Assembly: GCA_003576695.1 (NCBI GenBank)
Contig: QOZQ01000009.1
Span: 1 to 64,000 of the forward strand
Reading direction: 5' to 3'
Source of the DNA: Taklimakanibacter lacteus
Lineage (GTDB): Bacteria > Pseudomonadota > Alphaproteobacteria > Rhizobiales > Aestuariivirgaceae
Length of the DNA: 64,000 nt
A program made the translations under genes and the position numbers. Shown one piece after another: positions 49,509-58,738 of this stretch. Under the pieces are notes generated by a model. The model worked only from the letters and a program-made list of their open reading frames with translations, made no database searches and was not told the DNA's origin. The stretch's first letter is position 1. The number at the start of each line of letters is the position of its first letter.

Positions 49509-50474
49509 TCAAGGCAATGGTGTCCGCCCTTGCAGCACCTGGGCGAATTTGTTGCCGTCGACATTGCCGCCGGTCAGGATCACGCCGACGCGCTTGCCCT
49601 TCATCTGGGCGCGTTCCTTCATGAGTGCCGCAAGCGCCGCGGCGCCCGCGCCTTCGGCGAGATTGTGGGTGGTGCGGAAATAGAGCCGCATCGCCTCGGC
49701 GATCTCGTCCTCGCTCACCTCGACGACATGGTCTGCGCCGCGATTGATGATCTGGGTCGCGTCGGGATGGGGCGTGCGCACTGCAACGCCATCGGCGAAG
49801 GTATTGGCCGAATTGGTCGGCACGACGCGCTTTTGCGCGAAGGAGAGGGCATAGGCATTGGCCAGGTCGGAGACGACGCCGATGACCTTGGTCTTGCGTC
49901 CCAGGAGATCGCGCATGGAGATGACGCCGCAGATGCCGGAGCCGAGCCCGATCGGCACATAGACGGCATCGAGCCCGCCCGCCGCGGTGAACAATTCATA
50001 GGCATAGCTCGCCACCCCCAGCACCAGCTCGGGATGGAAGGAGGCCACCATGTCGAGGCCTTTCTCTTTGGCGAGCTTCATCGCCGTCTCTCGGGCCTCG
50101 TCGAAATCCGCTCCTCCTTCGATGAGCGTGCAGCCCAGCGCCCGCATCGCCGCATTCTTCTCGGTCGAATTTCCCCTGGGCACGACCACGGTCGAAGCGA
50201 TGCCTTCGCGCCGCGCCGCATAGGGAATGGACTGGCCGTGATTGCCGCGCGTGGCCGTGATCACGCCATTGGCCTGCCCGCGTTCCTTGCGCAGGCGCAT
50301 ATGGACAAGGCCGCCCCTGACCTTGAAGGCGCCGATCGGCGTATGGTTCTCATGCTTGACCCAGCATTCGCATTGGGTCTCCTCGGCCAGCAGCGGCCAG
50401 GCATATTGCGGCGTCGGCAGCATCGCCGAATAGACGATGTCGAGGGCCCGATCGAACTCAGCGCGTGTGAACAT
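49509..50474 (-). CDS. Threonine/serine dehydratase-like PLP enzyme
   Basis: 321-residue fold-type II PLP enzyme of the threonine dehydratase group. The PLP lysine is in HTPIGAFKVRGGLVHM, then ATRGNHGQSIPYAARREGI and the glycine-rich phosphate site VYVPIGLGSGICGVISM. The C-terminus AEGAGAAALAALMKER and GVILTGGNVDGNKF matches catabolic threonine/serine dehydratases. It lacks the regulatory ACT-like domain of biosynthetic IlvA, so it is the short catabolic form. Products would be 2-oxobutyrate or pyruvate plus ammonia; hydroxyaspartate is another possible substrate in this family. It is divergent from fabD. Confidence 0.9.
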   Translation of the reverse strand: MFTRAEFDRALDIVYSAMLPTPQYAWPLLAEETQCECWVKHENHTPIGAFKVRGGLVHMRLRKERGQANGVITATRGNHGQSIPYAARREGIASTVVVPRGNSTEKNAAMRALGCTLIEGGADFDEARETAMKLAKEKGLDMVASFHPELVLGVASYAYELFTAAGGLDAVYVPIGLGSGICGVISMRDLLGRKTKVIGVVSDLANAYALSFAQKRVVPTNSANTFADGVAVRTPHPDATQIINRGADHVVEVSEDEIAEAMRLYFRTTHNLAEGAGAAALAALMKERAQMKGKRVGVILTGGNVDGNKFAQVLQGRTPLP

Positions 50475-50623
50475 GGAAGCAAACCGGAGTGGTGAAAGAA
50501 GGAATTACGCTTTATCAGCTGGTGCCATCCCGGTGAAAGCCCGAATACGGGACGCTTGACTCGCTGAGTCTCGCATGCTTCGTGCGCCCCGACAGCGCCC
50601 TGAATCGCTTGAAAGAGAACCCG

Positions 50624-51574
50624 ATGAGCCTCGCTTTCATATTTCCCGGACAAGGCAGCCAGGCCGTCGGCATGGGCAAGGCGCTCGCCGAGGCATCGCC
50701 TGCGGCGCGCGCCGTCTTCGCCGAAGCGGATGAAGCGCTGGGCCAGGCGCTCTCAAAACTTATGTGGGAAGGCCCGGAAGCCGATCTTACTCTGACCGAG
50801 AACGCCCAGCCCGCCTTGATGGCGGTGAGCCTTGCCGTCATGCGCGTGCTCGAGGCCGAGCATGGCATCAAACTGCAGGACACGGCGAAATTCGTCGCCG
50901 GCCATTCGCTCGGCGAATATTCGGCCCTTGCCGCCGCCGGCACCTTCTCGCTCGCCGATGCGGCGCGTCTGCTGAAAGTCCGCGGCCGCGCCATGCAAAT
51001 GGCAACCCCGGTGGGCACCGGCGCCATGGCGGCATTGCTGGGGCTTGATTTTCCCGACGCCGCGGCGGTCGCCGAAGCGGCGGCCCAGAACGAGATCTGC
51101 CAGGCAGCGAACGACAATGCGCCCGGACAGGTCGTGGTGTCGGGCCACAAGGCGGCGGTCGAGCGTGCGGTGGCGCTTGCCAAGGAAAAAGGCGCCAAGC
51201 GCGCCGTGATGCTCCAGGTGAGTGCGCCTTTCCATTGCGCGCTCATGCAGCCCGCCGCCGAGGCGATGGCGGCCGCTCTCGCCAATACGCCGATGCGCCC
51301 GCCGACCGTGCCGGTCATCAGCAACGTGCTGGCGGGTCCGTTGAGCGATCCGGCCGAGATCAGGAAGGCGCTGGTGGCGCAGGTGACGGGGACGGTGCGC
51401 TGGCGCGAAGGCATGGGCTATATGGCCGGCAAGGGTGTTAAAGTATTTTGTGAATCGGGCGCGGGTAAGGTCCTGTCGGGACTCGTGAAAAGGACGGCGC
51501 CCGAGGCGCAGGGATTGGCCATGGGCACGCCCGACGACATCGCCCAGGGTGTTTCGCAGCTCAAGCAGGGATAG
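50624..51574 (+). CDS. fabD: Malonyl-CoA:ACP transacylase
   Basis: 316-residue enzyme loading malonate onto acyl carrier protein. The start [18 protein letters not shown] is canonical, with the catalytic serine S95 in [13 protein letters not shown], the [14 protein letters not shown] loop and the catalytic histidine in [19 protein letters not shown] and GTVRWREGM follow. The start at 50624 is preferred to an ATG 42 bases upstream. It is the first gene of the fabD-fabG-acpP-fabF cluster; its stop lies 5 bases before fabG. Confidence 0.97.
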   Translation: MSLAFIFPGQGSQAVGMGKALAEASPAARAVFAEADEALGQALSKLMWEGPEADLTLTENAQPALMAVSLAVMRVLEAEHGIKLQDTAKFVAGHSLGEYSALAAAGTFSLADAARLLKVRGRAMQMATPVGTGAMAALLGLDFPDAAAVAEAAAQNEICQAANDNAPGQVVVSGHKAAVERAVALAKEKGAKRAVMLQVSAPFHCALMQPAAEAMAAALANTPMRPPTVPVISNVLAGPLSDPAEIRKALVAQVTGTVRWREGMGYMAGKGVKVFCESGAGKVLSGLVKRTAPEAQGLAMGTPDDIAQGVSQLKQG

Positions 51575-51579
51575 GGGAT

Positions 51580-52317
51580 ATGTTCGATCTTTCCGGAAAG
51601 ACCGCTTTGGTGACGGGCGCCACCGGCGGCATAGGTGCTGCGATCGCGCGCGTGCTCCACAGGCAGGGCGCCAGCGTCGCCATCTCAGGCACCCGTGCGG
51701 AGGTGCTCGAAGCGCTGAAAGCCGAGCTTGGCGAGCGGGTGCATGTGCTCGCCTGCAATCTCGGCAAATCCGAGGAAGTGGAGAAACTGGTGCCCGCGGC
51801 CGAAGCCGCCATGGGCTCGCTCGATATCCTCGTCAACAATGCCGGCATCACCCGCGACGGGCTCGCCATGCGCATGAAGGACGAGGACTGGGCGCAGGTT
51901 CTCGACGTCAATCTGACGGCAGCCTTCCGTCTGTCGCGCGCGGCGATGCGCGGCATGATGAAGCGGCGCTTCGGCCGCATCATCGGCATCACCTCGGTGG
52001 TGGGCGTCACCGGCAATGCCGGGCAGGCCAATTACGCCGCCTCCAAGGCCGGCATGATCGGCATGACCAAGGCGCTGGCGCAGGAGCTGGCGAGCCGCAA
52101 TGTGACGGTGAATTGCATCGCGCCCGGCTTCATCGCGACGCCGATGACCGATGCGCTCAATGACAAGCAGAAAGAGGCCATCATCGCCAAGGTGCCCGCC
52201 GGACGCCTCGGAACTTCCGATGACGTGGCGGCGGCAGCCCTCTATCTGGCCAGCGCCGAGGCCGCCTATATGACCGGCCAGACGCTGCATGTGAATGGCG
52301 GCATGGCAATGATCTGA
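51580..52317 (+). CDS. fabG: 3-oxoacyl-ACP reductase
   Basis: 245-residue SDR reducing 3-ketoacyl-ACP with NADPH in fatty-acid elongation. The cofactor motif is TALVTGATGGIGAAIA, with LDILVNNAGITRDGLAMRMK, the catalytic serine in IIGITSVVGVTGN and the Tyr-Lys pair in YAASKAGMIGMTKALAQE. The C-terminus AAYMTGQTLHVNGGMAMI is the FabG hallmark. It follows fabD by 5 bases. A rhizobial palindromic repeat separates it from acpP. Confidence 0.97.
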   Translation: MFDLSGKTALVTGATGGIGAAIARVLHRQGASVAISGTRAEVLEALKAELGERVHVLACNLGKSEEVEKLVPAAEAAMGSLDILVNNAGITRDGLAMRMKDEDWAQVLDVNLTAAFRLSRAAMRGMMKRRFGRIIGITSVVGVTGNAGQANYAASKAGMIGMTKALAQELASRNVTVNCIAPGFIATPMTDALNDKQKEAIIAKVPAGRLGTSDDVAAAALYLASAEAAYMTGQTLHVNGGMAMI

Positions 52318-52318
52318 A

Positions 52319-52367
52319 GGGCATCGGGCCGAAAAGTGGATACCGGTTTTCGGATGACCCGATGCCC
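52319..52367. repeat. Rhizobial palindromic repeat element, intact copy
   Basis: An outer stem GGGCATCGGG / CCCGATGCCC encloses an inner palindrome CCGAAAA...TTTTCGG around GTGGATACCGG. This matches the short interspersed element abundant in rhizobial genomes. It begins 2 bases after the fabG stop and could act as a transcript-end structure. The rest of 52368-52533 should hold the acpP promoter; I could not pick one with confidence. Confidence 0.8.
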
Positions 52368-52533
52368 CCGCAAAAGACCTGACTGCATGGGTTTTATCGG
52401 GCCTTATCAAGGGGGTGGACTTGCCCCTTTTATGGCCTGAGGAATCTGTGTTAGGAAGCCCGGAACACGAGGGGGACGTATGTCCGATCGTAAAACGGAA
52501 AATAACTGAAACTACAGACGAGGACGATTGAAC

Positions 52534-52770
52534 ATGAGTGATGTTGCTGAGCGGGTGAAGAAGATCGTGGTTGAGCACCTTGGCGTCGACGCCGAGAAGG
52601 TGAATCCGGAAGCCAGCTTTATCGACGATCTCGGCGCCGACAGCCTCGATACGGTCGAGCTCGTCATGGCCTTCGAAGAGGAATTCGGCATCGAGATTCC
52701 CGATGATGCAGCCGAAACCATCCAGACCGTCGGCGATGCGGTCAAGTTCATCGAGAAGAGCGCCGCTTGA
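52534..52770 (+). CDS. acpP: Acyl carrier protein
   Basis: 78-residue carrier of growing acyl chains. Serine S37 in [19 protein letters not shown] receives the 4'-phosphopantetheine arm. The flanking helices ([15 protein letters not shown] and [19 protein letters not shown]) are standard. ATG at 52534 is chosen over the TTG two codons upstream. It is probably one of the most expressed genes of the window. Confidence 0.98.
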   Translation: MSDVAERVKKIVVEHLGVDAEKVNPEASFIDDLGADSLDTVELVMAFEEEFGIEIPDDAAETIQTVGDAVKFIEKSAA

Positions 52771-52873
52771 CGGATGCGGATTGCCTCCCCGCCGGGAGGG
52801 CTATTGATTGCAGCGCGGAGGCAGGAGACCGAAAGTCTTGGCCGCCGCGTTTTCGTGTAGGAGAGGAGAATTG

Positions 52874-54133
52874 ATGCGCAGGGTGGTTGTTACGGGGCTG
52901 GGTATCGTTTCGCCGCTTGCGACGGGCATCGAGGAAACCTGGGCACGGTTGACCGCTGGCCAGAGTGGCGCCGGCCCGATCACCAAATTCGATACGTCCG
53001 ACATGGCTTGCCGCATCGCCTGCGAAGTGACGCGCGGTGACGGCACCGACGGTACTTTCAATGCCGGCCAGTGGGTCGATCACAAGGACCAGCGCCGCTA
53101 CGACAGCTTCATCATCTATGCACTGGCCGCCGCCAAGCAGGCGGTCAAGGATTCAGGCTGGGAGCCCAAGACCGAGGACGAGAAATACGCCACCGGCGTC
53201 CTCATCGGTTCCGGCATCGGCGGCCTTCCCTCGATCGAGGAGACGACGCTGCTTCTCGCCGAGAAGGGCCCGCGGCGCGTCAGCCCGTTCTTCATCCCGG
53301 GCTCGCTGATCAATCTCGCCTCCGGCGTGGTGTCGATCGAATTCGGCTTCAAAGGTCCCAACCATGCGGTGGTCACGGCCTGCGCCACGGGCTCCCATGC
53401 GATCGGCGATGCCAGCCGAATGATCGCGCTGGGCGATGCCGATGTCATGGTGGCGGGTGGTGCCGAAGCCGCCATCTCGCGCCTGGGTATAGCGGGCTTC
53501 ATCGCCTGCAAGGCGCTGGCGACCAAGTTCAACGATGCGCCTGAAAAGGGCTCGCGCCCCTATGACAAGGACCGCGACGGCTTCGTCATGGGCGAGGGGG
53601 CGGGCATCCTCGTCCTCGAGGAGTTCGAGCACGCCAAGGCCCGGGGTGCCAAGATCTATGCCGAGATCATCGGCTACGGCATGTCGGGCGATGCTCATCA
53701 CATCACCGCACCATCCGAGGACGGCGACGGCGCCTATCGCTGCATGCAGGCGGCGCTGAAGCGGGCCGGCATTTCAGCCCATGAGGTCGATTATATCAAC
53801 GCCCACGGCACCTCGACCCCTTTGGGCGACGAGATCGAGCTGAAGGCGGTCGAACGGCTGATGGGCAACCGGGTCAATGGCCTGGCGATGTCCTCGACCA
53901 AGTCGTCGACCGGCCATCTCCTGGGGGCGGCCGGCGCTGTGGAAGCGATCTTCTCACTGCTTTCCCTTAGGGATAATATCTGCCCGCCAACCCTCAATCT
54001 GGAGCATCCTTCGGTTGAGACGGAGATCGATCTGGTACCGCTGAAAGCTCGGAAAAAAGAGATAAACACAGTATTGTCCAATTCATTTGGTTTCGGTGGG
54101 ACGAACGCGTCTTTGATCATGAGGCGAATCTGA
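52874..54133 (+). CDS. fabF: 3-oxoacyl-ACP synthase II
   Basis: 419-residue condensing enzyme extending acyl-ACP with malonyl-ACP. The nucleophilic cysteine lies in HAVVTACATGSHAIGDA, and the two histidines in YINAHGTSTPLGD and KSSTGHLLGAAGAVE. The start MRRVVVTGLGIVSPLATG has GAGAGGAG seven bases upstream. It follows acpP by about 100 bases and precedes mltG by 19. Confidence 0.97.
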   Translation: MRRVVVTGLGIVSPLATGIEETWARLTAGQSGAGPITKFDTSDMACRIACEVTRGDGTDGTFNAGQWVDHKDQRRYDSFIIYALAAAKQAVKDSGWEPKTEDEKYATGVLIGSGIGGLPSIEETTLLLAEKGPRRVSPFFIPGSLINLASGVVSIEFGFKGPNHAVVTACATGSHAIGDASRMIALGDADVMVAGGAEAAISRLGIAGFIACKALATKFNDAPEKGSRPYDKDRDGFVMGEGAGILVLEEFEHAKARGAKIYAEIIGYGMSGDAHHITAPSEDGDGAYRCMQAALKRAGISAHEVDYINAHGTSTPLGDEIELKAVERLMGNRVNGLAMSSTKSSTGHLLGAAGAVEAIFSLLSLRDNICPPTLNLEHPSVETEIDLVPLKARKKEINTVLSNSFGFGGTNASLIMRRI

Positions 54134-54152
54134 GCCTCGAAGGAGGCCTATT

Positions 54153-55667
54153 GTGCCCGACCAGCGTAGGCTGAGACATAGCGTGGTGGTGCCCCCCCGC
54201 CGTCGCCGCCGTTCGGCGCTCAGGCGTGTCGTCTACTCTCTGATCCTGCTCGCCGGCTGTGCCGCTTTGACGGTGTTCGGCACCAGCCTGTACGGCTATG
54301 TGAAGTTCACCGGCCCCGGTCCCCTGGCGGAAGACAAGGTTTTCACCGTCGAACGCGGCGGCGGGCTGCTCGGCATCGCGGCTGAGCTCGAGAAAGCGAA
54401 TGTCATTTCGAGCGCCAATATCTTCGCCGCCGCGGCGAAGGTGACGGGAACCGCAGGACGGCTGAAGCCTGGCGAGTATCAATTCCGCCAGGCGATGAGC
54501 ATGCAGGACGTGATGAACCTCATCGTCTCGGGCAAGTTCATCACCTACAAGGTCACCATTCCGGAAGGCTGGACGACGGCGCAGGCGCTTGACCGGCTGC
54601 GCGAGAACGAGGTTCTGACCGGTGACATCACGCTCACCCCGGCAGAAGGGCAGATCATGCCCGACACCTATGTCTTCCAACGCGGCGAGACGCGCAACAA
54701 CGTCGTCAAGGGCATGATGACGGCGAGCCAGCGGATGATGGATGATCTGTGGCCGCAGCGGCCCGAGGATTCGCCCGTGAAGACGCCGGCTGAGGCCATC
54801 ATCCTCGCCTCGATCATCGAAAAGGAGACGGGCGTTCCGCAGGAGCGTCCGCGCGTCGCTTCGGTCTTCGCCAACCGCTTGCGCCAGGGCATGCGCCTGC
54901 AGTCCGATCCGACCATCATATATGGGATCACCGAGGGCAAGACGAAGCTCGACCGGCCGCTGACCAAGGCCGATATCGCTCAAGCGACGCCTTACAACAC
55001 CTACCGCATCAATGGCCTGCCGCCGGGCCCGATCGCCAATCCCGGCCGTGACGCGCTCGCCGCGGCGCTGGCCCCGGCCAAGACAAATGATCTGTATTTC
55101 GTTGCCGACGGATCGGGCGGGCATGCCTTTGCCGCGACGCTCGCGGAACATCGCGTGAATGTAAAGAAATGGCGCGAGATCGAGAAAAACCGCAACCAGG
55201 GCGGCGAAGAAGCCCCGGTCATGGACGAGGCGGACGCTGCTGCCGGCAGTGATGCGCTCGTCACCCAGCCGGCACAACCCGCGCTCGAGGCAGGCTCGGC
55301 AACCGCTTCCGGCCAGCAGGCCTCGGCAACCGGTTTGCCGGCGGTGGAGGATACCACCACCCAGCCGGCAGCGGACGGCACAACTGCGCCCGAACCTGAA
55401 GCCGAGGCTGAGACCCCGGCTGCGGAGCCGCCGCAGGCCGGAACCCAGGATGCCGGCTCATCCGCCGAGCCGCAGGTCGCTGTTCCGTTGCCCAGGCCGC
55501 GACCGGACAACCTGACCGCCAAAGTGGCAGCGATGCAGCCCGACGACACGCCTGCGCCAGCCGTCCAGCCGGAAGCCACGCTGGCCCTGGACGTGAAGCC
55601 CGGCAGTGTGATCAAGGGCGCCAAGGGGCTCATTCCCATCCCTGTTCCCAAGCCGCGGGCGCCCTGA
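54153..55667 (+). CDS. mltG: Endolytic murein transglycosylase MltG
   Basis: 504-residue inner-membrane protein that cuts nascent glycan strands and sets their length. A basic N-terminus leads to one membrane helix (VVYSLILLAGCAALTVFGTS). The LysM-like and YceG domains follow: GEYQFRQAMSMQDVMNLIVS, TIPEGWTTAQALDRL and the catalytic glutamate in ILASIIEKETGVPQERPRV, then SDPTIIYGITEG and NTYRINGLPPGPIANPG. After residue 350 there is a 150-residue Ala/Pro/Glu/Thr-rich tail, absent in the E. coli protein. The start is GTG with AAGGAGG seven bases upstream. Confidence 0.95.
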   Translation: MPDQRRLRHSVVVPPRRRRRSALRRVVYSLILLAGCAALTVFGTSLYGYVKFTGPGPLAEDKVFTVERGGGLLGIAAELEKANVISSANIFAAAAKVTGTAGRLKPGEYQFRQAMSMQDVMNLIVSGKFITYKVTIPEGWTTAQALDRLRENEVLTGDITLTPAEGQIMPDTYVFQRGETRNNVVKGMMTASQRMMDDLWPQRPEDSPVKTPAEAIILASIIEKETGVPQERPRVASVFANRLRQGMRLQSDPTIIYGITEGKTKLDRPLTKADIAQATPYNTYRINGLPPGPIANPGRDALAAALAPAKTNDLYFVADGSGGHAFAATLAEHRVNVKKWREIEKNRNQGGEEAPVMDEADAAAGSDALVTQPAQPALEAGSATASGQQASATGLPAVEDTTTQPAADGTTAPEPEAEAETPAAEPPQAGTQDAGSSAEPQVAVPLPRPRPDNLTAKVAAMQPDDTPAPAVQPEATLALDVKPGSVIKGAKGLIPIPVPKPRAP

Positions 55668-55695
55668 AGCGGTGTTTACTGTAGTGAGGGAAGGG

Positions 55696-55718
55696 GCGGA
55701 AAAGCCGTATCCACGCTT
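55696..55718. repeat. Degenerate rhizobial repeat between mltG and yicC
   Basis: Read on the minus strand, AAGCGTGGATACGGCTTTTC closely resembles the GTGGATAC core of the element at 52319-52367. It lies 29 bases past the mltG stop. It is shorter and lacks the outer stem. Confidence 0.55.
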
Positions 55719-55769
55719 GTGCCTGAGGCGGTAAAGTCGCGCGAAGTTTGATTCGGGGATTGGGGTCTG

Positions 55770-56657
55770 ATGCCGTTGTCGAGCATGACAGGTTACGCGC
55801 GTGCGTCTTCGGCGCTGGAAGGCCTGCACTGGCAGTGGGAGATCAAGAGCGTCAATGGCAAGGGCCTCGACGTGCGCTGCCGTTTGCCGCCCGGTTTCGA
55901 GACGCTCGATCTGCCAGTGCGTGAGCTGGCCCAGAAGAACCTGAAACGCGGCAATATCCAGATCGGCCTGACCTGCGATCGCGGCGGCGCCGAGCAAAAG
56001 CTCGCCATCAACGAGACGGCGCTCGAGCAGGTGGTCGTCCTGGCCGAAAGGCTGCGCGAGCGCCTTGGTGGATCGCCGCCCCAGGTCGAGACCCTGCTGG
56101 CGCTCAGAGGCGTCATGGACGTGGCCGCACCCTTCGAGGACGAGACCGCGGTCGCCCGCCGCGACAAGGCGATGGTCAAGAGCGCGGAAGAGGCATTCCA
56201 GGCGCTTGCCGTGACGCGCAAGGCCGAAGGCGCCAAGCTCGCCGCCGTGCTCGGCCTGCATCTCGACCGGATCGAGAAGCTCGTCGTCGCGGCGCGCGAC
56301 AATCCGGCCCGCACGGTGGAGGCCATCCGCGCCCGCCTCGCCGAGCAGGTGGCGCGTCTGATGGAGACCAATGCGTCCTTCGACCGCGATCGCCTCCATC
56401 AGGAGGCGGTTCTCTTGGCCACAAGAGCCGATATCGCCGAGGAGATCGACCGGCTCTTTGCCCATATCGAGGCAGCGCGCAAACTGCTGCTGTCGAGCGA
56501 GCCGGCCGGCCGCCAGCTCGATTTCCTGTCGCAGGAATTCAACCGCGAGGCCAACACGCTGTGTTCCAAGGCGTCTGATCGCTCGTTGACCGCGATCGGG
56601 CTTGAACTGAAGACGGTCATCGACCAGATGCGCGAGCAGGTGCAGAACATTGAGTAG
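55770..56657 (+). CDS. yicC: YicC family endoribonuclease
   Basis: 295-residue protein of the YicC/YloC family; E. coli YicC is an endoribonuclease that helps degrade a small RNA. The N-terminus LSSMTGYARASSALEG and WEIKSVNGKGLDVRCRLPPG are family signatures. The C-terminal DUF1732 domain has IAEEIDRLFAHIEAARKLL, GRQLDFLSQEFNREANTLCS and SLTAIGLELKTVIDQMREQV with QNIE at the end. It overlaps gmk by eight bases, the usual yicC-gmk order. Confidence 0.95.
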   Translation: MPLSSMTGYARASSALEGLHWQWEIKSVNGKGLDVRCRLPPGFETLDLPVRELAQKNLKRGNIQIGLTCDRGGAEQKLAINETALEQVVVLAERLRERLGGSPPQVETLLALRGVMDVAAPFEDETAVARRDKAMVKSAEEAFQALAVTRKAEGAKLAAVLGLHLDRIEKLVVAARDNPARTVEAIRARLAEQVARLMETNASFDRDRLHQEAVLLATRADIAEEIDRLFAHIEAARKLLLSSEPAGRQLDFLSQEFNREANTLCSKASDRSLTAIGLELKTVIDQMREQVQNIE

Positions 56658-57294
56658 CGCCAAAACAGTGATCGCCCGGCGCGGTCTCCTGCTGGTGATG
56701 TCCTCGCCGTCAGGCGCCGGCAAGACCACGCTCTCGCGCGCGCTCCTCGCTTCCGATCATCATATCCGCATGTCGGTCTCGGTGACGACGAGGCCGCCGC
56801 GGCCCGGCGAGCTCGACGGCAAGGATTATTTCTTCATCTCCAAGGAGCGCTTCTTCGAGATGCGCGACGGGGGTGAGCTTCTCGAATATGCGGAGGTCTT
56901 CGGCAATCTCTATGGCACGCCGCGGCTGCCGGTCGAGGATGCGCTGAGCAAGGGGCGCGACGTGCTGTTCGACATCGACTGGCAGGGCACCCAGCAGCTC
57001 GAGCAGGCGATGGGGGACGACCTGGTGCGTATCTTCATCCTGCCGCCTTCGACCGATGATCTGCGCGACCGGCTGATCAAGCGTGCCCAGGATTCCGCCT
57101 CCGTCGTCGCCAAGCGCATGGCGGAAGCTTCGCGCGAGATGAGCCACTGGGCCGAATATGACTATGTCATCGTCAATGACGATGTCGAGGCGGCAGGCGC
57201 CGAGATCACTGCCATCTTGACCGCCGAGCGACTGCGCCGCAAGCGCCGCACCGGCCTCACCGAATTCGTACGCAAGCTGAACAAGACGCTGTGA
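56650..57294 (+). CDS. gmk: Guanylate kinase
   Basis: 214-residue enzyme phosphorylating GMP to GDP. The P-loop is VMSSPSGAGKTTLSRALL, then SVSVTTRPPRPGELDGKDY, EYAEVFGNLYGTP and VLFDIDWQGTQQL. The C-terminal region has SHWAEYDYVIVNDD. No ATG fits; the frame opens with TTG at 56650 inside the yicC stop region, and GTG at 56668 is an alternative. It ends the fab-mltG-yicC-gmk run and converges on a hypothetical gene 22 bases away. Confidence 0.95.
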   Translation: MSSAKTVIARRGLLLVMSSPSGAGKTTLSRALLASDHHIRMSVSVTTRPPRPGELDGKDYFFISKERFFEMRDGGELLEYAEVFGNLYGTPRLPVEDALSKGRDVLFDIDWQGTQQLEQAMGDDLVRIFILPPSTDDLRDRLIKRAQDSASVVAKRMAEASREMSHWAEYDYVIVNDDVEAAGAEITAILTAERLRRKRRTGLTEFVRKLNKTL

Positions 57295-57316
57295 GTGACA
57301 GTGCCGTCGCTGACTT

Positions 57317-57673
57317 TCAAAAAACGATAGTCACTCCACCATGAGACAGATGGCCGGACTCAAGTGGGCCCGGCTTTGAGATCACCTTTAGGGTCTGACC
57401 ATCTTCAAAATGAAGCGAAAGGTCGAAAGGCTCGCGCCTGATGTCGGCTATTCGGCGATCGACTATTCGGTGAATTGATACATGATCAAAGCCCTTTTGA
57501 ATGTCCAAGACTTGAACCTCACCAGCGACCGGCGAATACTCGATCAAGTGCTCGCTCACCAGGGATGAACCGTCATCGAAAGTTATTTCGACAGCATAAG
57601 GCTGAAATATCAGGCACGATACACGAAGCCCTTTCAGGAATTGAACGTCGATCGCTGAAGGAAATTCATTCAT
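57317..57673 (-). CDS. Hypothetical protein, beta-rich, about 118 residues
   Basis: I do not assign a family. The protein is mostly predicted beta strands with two FDDG/FEDG turns (VEITFDDGSSLVSEHL and LSLHFEDGQTLKVISK), about 60 residues apart, suggesting an internal duplication, and ends GPLESGHLSHGGVTIVF. That pattern is loosely like small DUF6188/immunity-type proteins. It has no signal peptide. Composition is somewhat lower in GC than neighbours. It lies between gmk and the alcohol dehydrogenase gene, 15 bases after the latter on the same strand. Real but unexplained. Confidence 0.6.
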   Translation of the reverse strand: MNEFPSAIDVQFLKGLRVSCLIFQPYAVEITFDDGSSLVSEHLIEYSPVAGEVQVLDIQKGFDHVSIHRIVDRRIADIRREPFDLSLHFEDGQTLKVISKPGPLESGHLSHGGVTIVF

Positions 57674-57688
57674 TGAGATAGAACGACG

Positions 57689-58738
57689 TTATGGTCTTAA
57701 AATTACCCGGCCGGTGACGGCGCCAGCGCGCAGGTCGGCGAACACTTCATTGGCATCGGCAAGCGGGCGCTCGCTGACCGGGATCGGCCGGATGCGGCCT
57801 TCGCGCACCAGCGTCATGAGCTCGCGCGCTTCGGCGAGGCTGCCGACATAGGAGCCGGTGAGGGTGAGCTCACGCAGCGGGAACATCGGCACTGGAAGCG
57901 AGAACTTGCCGCCCATCAGGCCGACGATGATGACGGCGCCGCCCTTGCCGACGACGCTCTGGGCGAAATTGAGCGAGGACTCGGAGCCGACGAAGTCGAT
58001 GGCCGCGTCCATCTGGCCCGCCTGCTTGACGACGCTCTTGCGGGCATCGGGCGCCACCGGATCGAAGGCGGCTGCGGCGCCGAGCGCCAGCGCCGTTTCG
58101 CGCTTGGCTGCGACGACATCGGCGGCATGGATGCGGCCCTTCACCAAGGCGCGCGCGATCTCGAGCCCCATCATGCCCACGCCGCCGAGACCGACGATCA
58201 TGAGCGAGCCGTTCTCCGGCATGAATTTCTGCGCCTTGCGGATGGCGCTGAAGGCGGTGAGGCCGGAGCACATATAGCTGCCGGCGAGCTTGGCATTGAT
58301 GCCCCGCGCATCGATCAGGTAGCGCGGATGCGGCACGAGCACATGGCTCGCATAGCCGCCATCGACATTGATGCCGAGCTGGCGCGGCGCGTCGCAGAGA
58401 TGCTCCTGGCCGTTGCCGCATCTCTCGCACTTGCCGCAGCCGCACCAGGGGTAGACGGCATAAAAGGCATCGCGGTCGAGCGTACCCGCATCGGGTCCCG
58501 CTTGCTCCACATGGCCGGCGATCTCGTGGCCGAGCGTGAAAGGCAATCTGCGGCCGAGCCTGATGTCGAGACGCTTGCCTTCGCCCAGCTCGAAGAAACC
58601 ATCCTGGAGATGAAGGTCGCTGTGGCAGACGCCGCAGGAGGCCACGCGGATCAGGACCTCGCTGCCCTTGGGCCCGGGCAGCGGAATTTCGGTCGCGGCC
58701 AGAGGCTCGCCATAGGATGTCAAAGATTGGCGGTTCAT
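57689..58738 (-). CDS. Zinc-dependent alcohol dehydrogenase
   Basis: 349-residue medium-chain dehydrogenase oxidising alcohols or reducing aldehydes with NAD(P). The catalytic zinc site is [14 protein letters not shown] and [15 protein letters not shown]. The structural zinc cluster is [20 protein letters not shown], and the cofactor motif is [17 protein letters not shown]. It lies next to rsmA with a four-base overlap of its ATG and the rsmA stop, so it is co-transcribed with the rsmA operon. Substrate unknown. Confidence 0.92.
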   Translation of the reverse strand: MNRQSLTSYGEPLAATEIPLPGPKGSEVLIRVASCGVCHSDLHLQDGFFELGEGKRLDIRLGRRLPFTLGHEIAGHVEQAGPDAGTLDRDAFYAVYPWCGCGKCERCGNGQEHLCDAPRQLGINVDGGYASHVLVPHPRYLIDARGINAKLAGSYMCSGLTAFSAIRKAQKFMPENGSLMIVGLGGVGMMGLEIARALVKGRIHAADVVAAKRETALALGAAAAFDPVAPDARKSVVKQAGQMDAAIDFVGSESSLNFAQSVVGKGGAVIIVGLMGGKFSLPVPMFPLRELTLTGSYVGSLAEARELMTLVREGRIRPIPVSERPLADANEVFADLRAGAVTGRVILRP

